Assembly: GCA_963650485.1 (NCBI GenBank)
Contig: CAVJLN010000004.1
Location: 21,359-85,358 of the forward strand
Direction of reading: 5' to 3'
Origin: Suilimivivens sp963650485
GTDB lineage: Bacteria; Bacillota; Clostridia; Lachnospirales; Lachnospiraceae
DNA length: 64,000 bases
Below, one piece after another: positions 62,201 to 64,000 of this stretch (position 1 is its first letter; each line of letters opens with the position of its first letter). The translations under genes and the position numbers were made by a program. A model generated the notes under the pieces. That model was not told the origin of the DNA. It saw nothing but the letters and a program-made list of their open reading frames with translations, and ran no database searches.

Positions 62201-64000
62201 GGCAGACTTAGGAGTTTCAGCCAGCTATGGTAACGCGGGAGGAGATAATTATTTCGGAGATGTATCGGTTGACCTGCTAAGATTCCATTTAGCTCCTGCA
62301 AACGTATATCTGGGAATCGATGCGACTCAAAAATATGAATCCGGTGATTTTAAATTTGAAAATATTACAGGCACGACCATTCATAAGAATTATTCAATAG
62401 ACGTGTCATCTAAAATTGCATCAATTGGTTCGAGTGTAAATGATGGAATATCAAATAATGATGCATCGAATTTGAAAGATGAACGTACGAATTTAGATTT
62501 GACGAAATTAGAAGCTGGAACATATGTAGTTAATTACGATGGTACGGGAACACTGTTTGCTGATAAGCTGAATATCAATATCAATAGTGATCAAAATTTG
62601 ATTATTAATTGTACTTCCACAGAGCTCAATATTAACCGTTTTACAATCAATAATAATCGTCCTACCACCTTTATTGGAAGTAATGTGGCAGGTAGTGATG
62701 TGTATACTACTTCAGTAATCTTTAATTGCCCTAATGCTACATCAGTAAATTTGAGCGAGGTTCCGGGAATAATTATTGCTCCTAATGCTACAGTGAAAGT
62801 CTCTGGTACAAGTGCGGGAATACTAGTGGCAAATAATGTTATTGGAAGAGGCGCAGAATGGCATTACCATAATCATGATCTTCCTGCACCAGGGGAGGCT
62901 GAATTAGAATTAGAAATTGTTAAATCCTATAATAAGACACTTGTAGCTAATCAATTTACTTTTACGCTGAAAGATGCGTCTGGAAAAGTTGTAGGGACAG
63001 CCAGCAATGATGCTACGGGCAAGGTTCGCTTCCCTAAGCTGACTTATGCAGCAGAAGGCACCTACACATATACAATTACAGAAAACATTCCGACTGATGC
63101 TATAACTAATGCAGATGGAACAAAGACATCGGGAAGAATTAATTATGAAAATAGTATAATCACTGCCATTGTTAATGTTGAAAAAAATACAGCATTAAAT
63201 AAATTTGAAGCTGTGTCTATTACCTATAGCAAGGTAGATGCAAAGGGCAATCCGATTACAAGCAATGTAAACACTATTATCAATGAAGAGACAGATAAAG
63301 GCTCCTTAAGTGTCACCAAGAGTGTAATCGGTACAACCGCAACCGAACCTTTCTACTTTACAGTGAAAGATTCTTCCGGAAATCTGGTATCCAGAGATGG
63401 AAGTACTGTATTTGCAATTAACGCTGGCAGTACCGTGACGATTGGTGAGCTGCCGTTTGGCACTTATACCATACAGGAAACAGATGCAAGTGGTGACCCG
63501 GTATCCTATACACCGGGAACATTCCCATATCGGGTATCTTATAGTTCAGAGAATGTGGAGGTATCTGCAACGGCAGATGGTTCTGCTACGATTACGAATA
63601 CTTTCGTGGAAGAAACTAGCGTTAGTGTGAATAAGGAATGGGTTGATAACGAGAACCATGACGGACTCCGTCCATCGGAGATTCAGGTTCAGTTAAAGGC
63701 TAATAATGCGGATGTGAGTACTCCTGTCACCTTAAACGAGAAAAACGGATGGAGCTATACTTGGGGAAATCTTGAGAAGAACGATGCTCAGGGAAATGCA
63801 ATTACTTATGCAGTGGATGAAGTGAGTGTACCTGCGGGATACAGCAAGTCCGTTTCCAGCGATGGAACACATTATACCATTACCAATACCCATGAAAATG
63901 AGAAGGTAAAGGCAAAGGTCATCAAGGTATGGAATGATAACGAGAATCAGGATGGTAAGAGACCTACTGACCTTACGGTTGAATTGTGGAAGAATAACAC
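59280..64000 (+). CDS. Giant CnaB/choice-of-anchor surface protein (3' truncated)
   Basis: The frame is open from ATG 59280 (AAGGAGG upstream) to the window end, about 1573 residues so far. It has a signal peptide (about 1-30, ending GYASES) and an acidic low-complexity stretch (about 30-135). A Cys cluster follows (TCTCEKACS then CPVCS, about 138-158). Four ~95-115-residue repeats (nt about 60229-61527; GYNYVEA, EYEYVEA, GYEYVEA, KYTYVQA) end in TTVTLTY-like strands. A choice-of-anchor A-type domain comes next (nt about 62095-62880; FHLAPANVYLG, GIIIAPNATVKV). Spy0128/CnaB pilin-like domains follow (IVKSYNKTLVANQFTF; LSVTKSVIG; SVNKEWVDNENHDG; IKVWNDNENQDG). CnaB domains usually carry Lys-Asn isopeptide bonds. 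A sortase signal would lie beyond the window. Confidence 0.88.
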   Translation, partial: MKNLSRRMKRLLAILLVETIVAVNVISGYASESDGVYTISEAEVEAELQESGNEPVVIQEEVSDDSQDFYEESSEEQELQQEDQNASEGEMASDENVASEEQPVAEEPSLPDEGNAEQTDGETGATEEAKEETADTCTCEKACSTSEYDAACPVCSTVADLEEGAKEAFLKESCLKYSGQKEEQETVEPEIVNKESNITIKGISIADGTSISGSSEFEIQVADEVTLSEQAPEITGYEFTGKAYVKTNDGDVEASEIKKETIETEKKEDGVVTQIIKETKWSFYDVNGETWTELTEDTTVAFEYKKLEEAVEEDEEAIVVNFYAVCVDEDGNVIDGFEKTELAVSDSLDLTKAPVTIDGYNYVEANIGDATVISLDQSKSTDADGKETTVYSYTTADGKVEVTEDVTVTLSYEMTEEEKTAIHFYAECIDEKGNAIADYEKKTLHFSGSMDLTAEPFAIEEYEYVEAAIDGTVVLSVDKATVEDKDGKETIAYSYTTADGSVEVSEDTTVTLTYKSVKKAAEVTLTWSYVDEEGLTIEGAEGEPKFDDTLVLDDTEKAPVVIEGYEYVEATIDGVVITAITKTVEDADAEAAAEETADAEPVYSYAYTTAAGESVAIEEDTEITLGYEETGIPVKVDATVVDEFGDEIDEKYTNMELPKFTDGELVLNDVENPPVAKVQIRKSLFKVIKYTYVQATIDNKIITGLKREATAATADLKEKEQEYIYSYTTDGENWTKLKEDTTVYFEYTDGRKTVFTYEDSKVLVTATLQHAGAIPDDAEFVVTEITSGQAYDAYIAALNNASDEDKEYSEQNTLLYDMAFVGINDETGNTIEIEPSEGSVKISIVFKQNQLAEELQAVGSEEVEIKHLPINDAIKESAGTTVNAVGITASDVSVENVGSPTVSIEGEVAEFVTSSFTVYSVSSNPSVSVKKVNLNVKDIINKKAGFDCGIIANTYEWAGDTETNMMVGSYYSTAADLGVSASYGNAGGDNYFGDVSVDLLRFHLAPANVYLGIDATQKYESGDFKFENITGTTIHKNYSIDVSSKIASIGSSVNDGISNNDASNLKDERTNLDLTKLEAGTYVVNYDGTGTLFADKLNININSDQNLIINCTSTELNINRFTINNNRPTTFIGSNVAGSDVYTTSVIFNCPNATSVNLSEVPGIIIAPNATVKVSGTSAGILVANNVIGRGAEWHYHNHDLPAPGEAELELEIVKSYNKTLVANQFTFTLKDASGKVVGTASNDATGKVRFPKLTYAAEGTYTYTITENIPTDAITNADGTKTSGRINYENSIITAIVNVEKNTALNKFEAVSITYSKVDAKGNPITSNVNTIINEETDKGSLSVTKSVIGTTATEPFYFTVKDSSGNLVSRDGSTVFAINAGSTVTIGELPFGTYTIQETDASGDPVSYTPGTFPYRVSYSSENVEVSATADGSATITNTFVEETSVSVNKEWVDNENHDGLRPSEIQVQLKANNADVSTPVTLNEKNGWSYTWGNLEKNDAQGNAITYAVDEVSVPAGYSKSVSSDGTHYTITNTHENEKVKAKVIKVWNDNENQDGKRPTDLTVELWKNN
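60229..61527 (+). repeat. Four tandem protein repeats in the adhesin
   Basis: Repeat units of about 95-115 residues start near 60229, 60541, 60847 and 61186. Each has a D-E/D-x-G-N strand, a Y-x-YVEA or YVQA core, an AYSYTTADG-type turn and a final D-TTVTL strand. Confidence 0.75.

Overview
The window reads as a chromosomal segment of an anaerobic Bacillota, most likely a Lachnospiraceae-type Clostridia. The basis is the IreB-RuvX-DUF1292 cluster followed by RNase J, YlbF, an MltG-like protein, an O-methyltransferase and a U32 peptidase (the yrzL-yrrK-yrzB-yrrL-yrrM-yrrO gene order of Firmicutes). Supporting signs are a type III glutamine synthetase, strong GGAGG ribosome binding sites, some GTG/TTG starts, and large CnaB-type surface proteins. 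Family names come from motif recognition only; no database search was run.

Bases 1-43276 form one co-directional block that looks like a contractile injection system (CIS, eCIS/Pvc-like). It opens with two envelope-type proteins (one cut by the window edge, one with a signal peptide). Then follow a DUF4255/Pvc16-like cap, an Ig-like protein, a PAAR-like tip, sheath, tube 1, a tail assembly chaperone, tube 2, a long helical protein in the tape-measure position, two CIS-tube-domain hub adaptors, separate gp27-like and gp5-like hub/spike genes, gp25, two large baseplate proteins and a gpI-like protein. A regulatory trio follows (STAS antagonist, FtsE-like ATPase, RsbW-like kinase), then the Pvc15-like AAA+ ATPase. 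The chaperone gene ends beside a slippery A AAT TTT heptamer, and a -1 frame extension after it has no usual start codon. This looks like programmed frameshifting of the kind used by phage tail chaperones.

From 26069 to 43276 the same block changes character. It holds very large proteins without secretion signals: a 2207-residue protein with a central UbiB/ABC1-type atypical kinase domain, and two paralogous calpain-family cysteine proteases with intact Cys/His/Asn. These alternate with three GNAT-fold or GNAT-like proteins and a small membrane-anchored acidic protein. I infer that this is the cargo/effector module. It has its own promoters (TGCTATAAT at two places) and an internal terminator, so it can be expressed apart from the structural genes.

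After a small inverted-repeat element (43388-43567) comes a secreted, Ig/InlB-repeat membrane-anchored protein. Next is a two-component island: a histidine kinase-like protein without a visible phosphoacceptor His, divergent from an OmpR-type regulator and a soluble histidine kinase. The housekeeping cluster (49462-57635) follows, then a divergently placed C39-like protein, tRNA-Gln(CTG), and a giant repeat-rich adhesin that runs off the right edge.

No tail-fibre (receptor-binding) gene is recognisable in the window. Together with the envelope proteins at the head of the operon, this leaves open whether the particle is released or stays attached to the producing cell.
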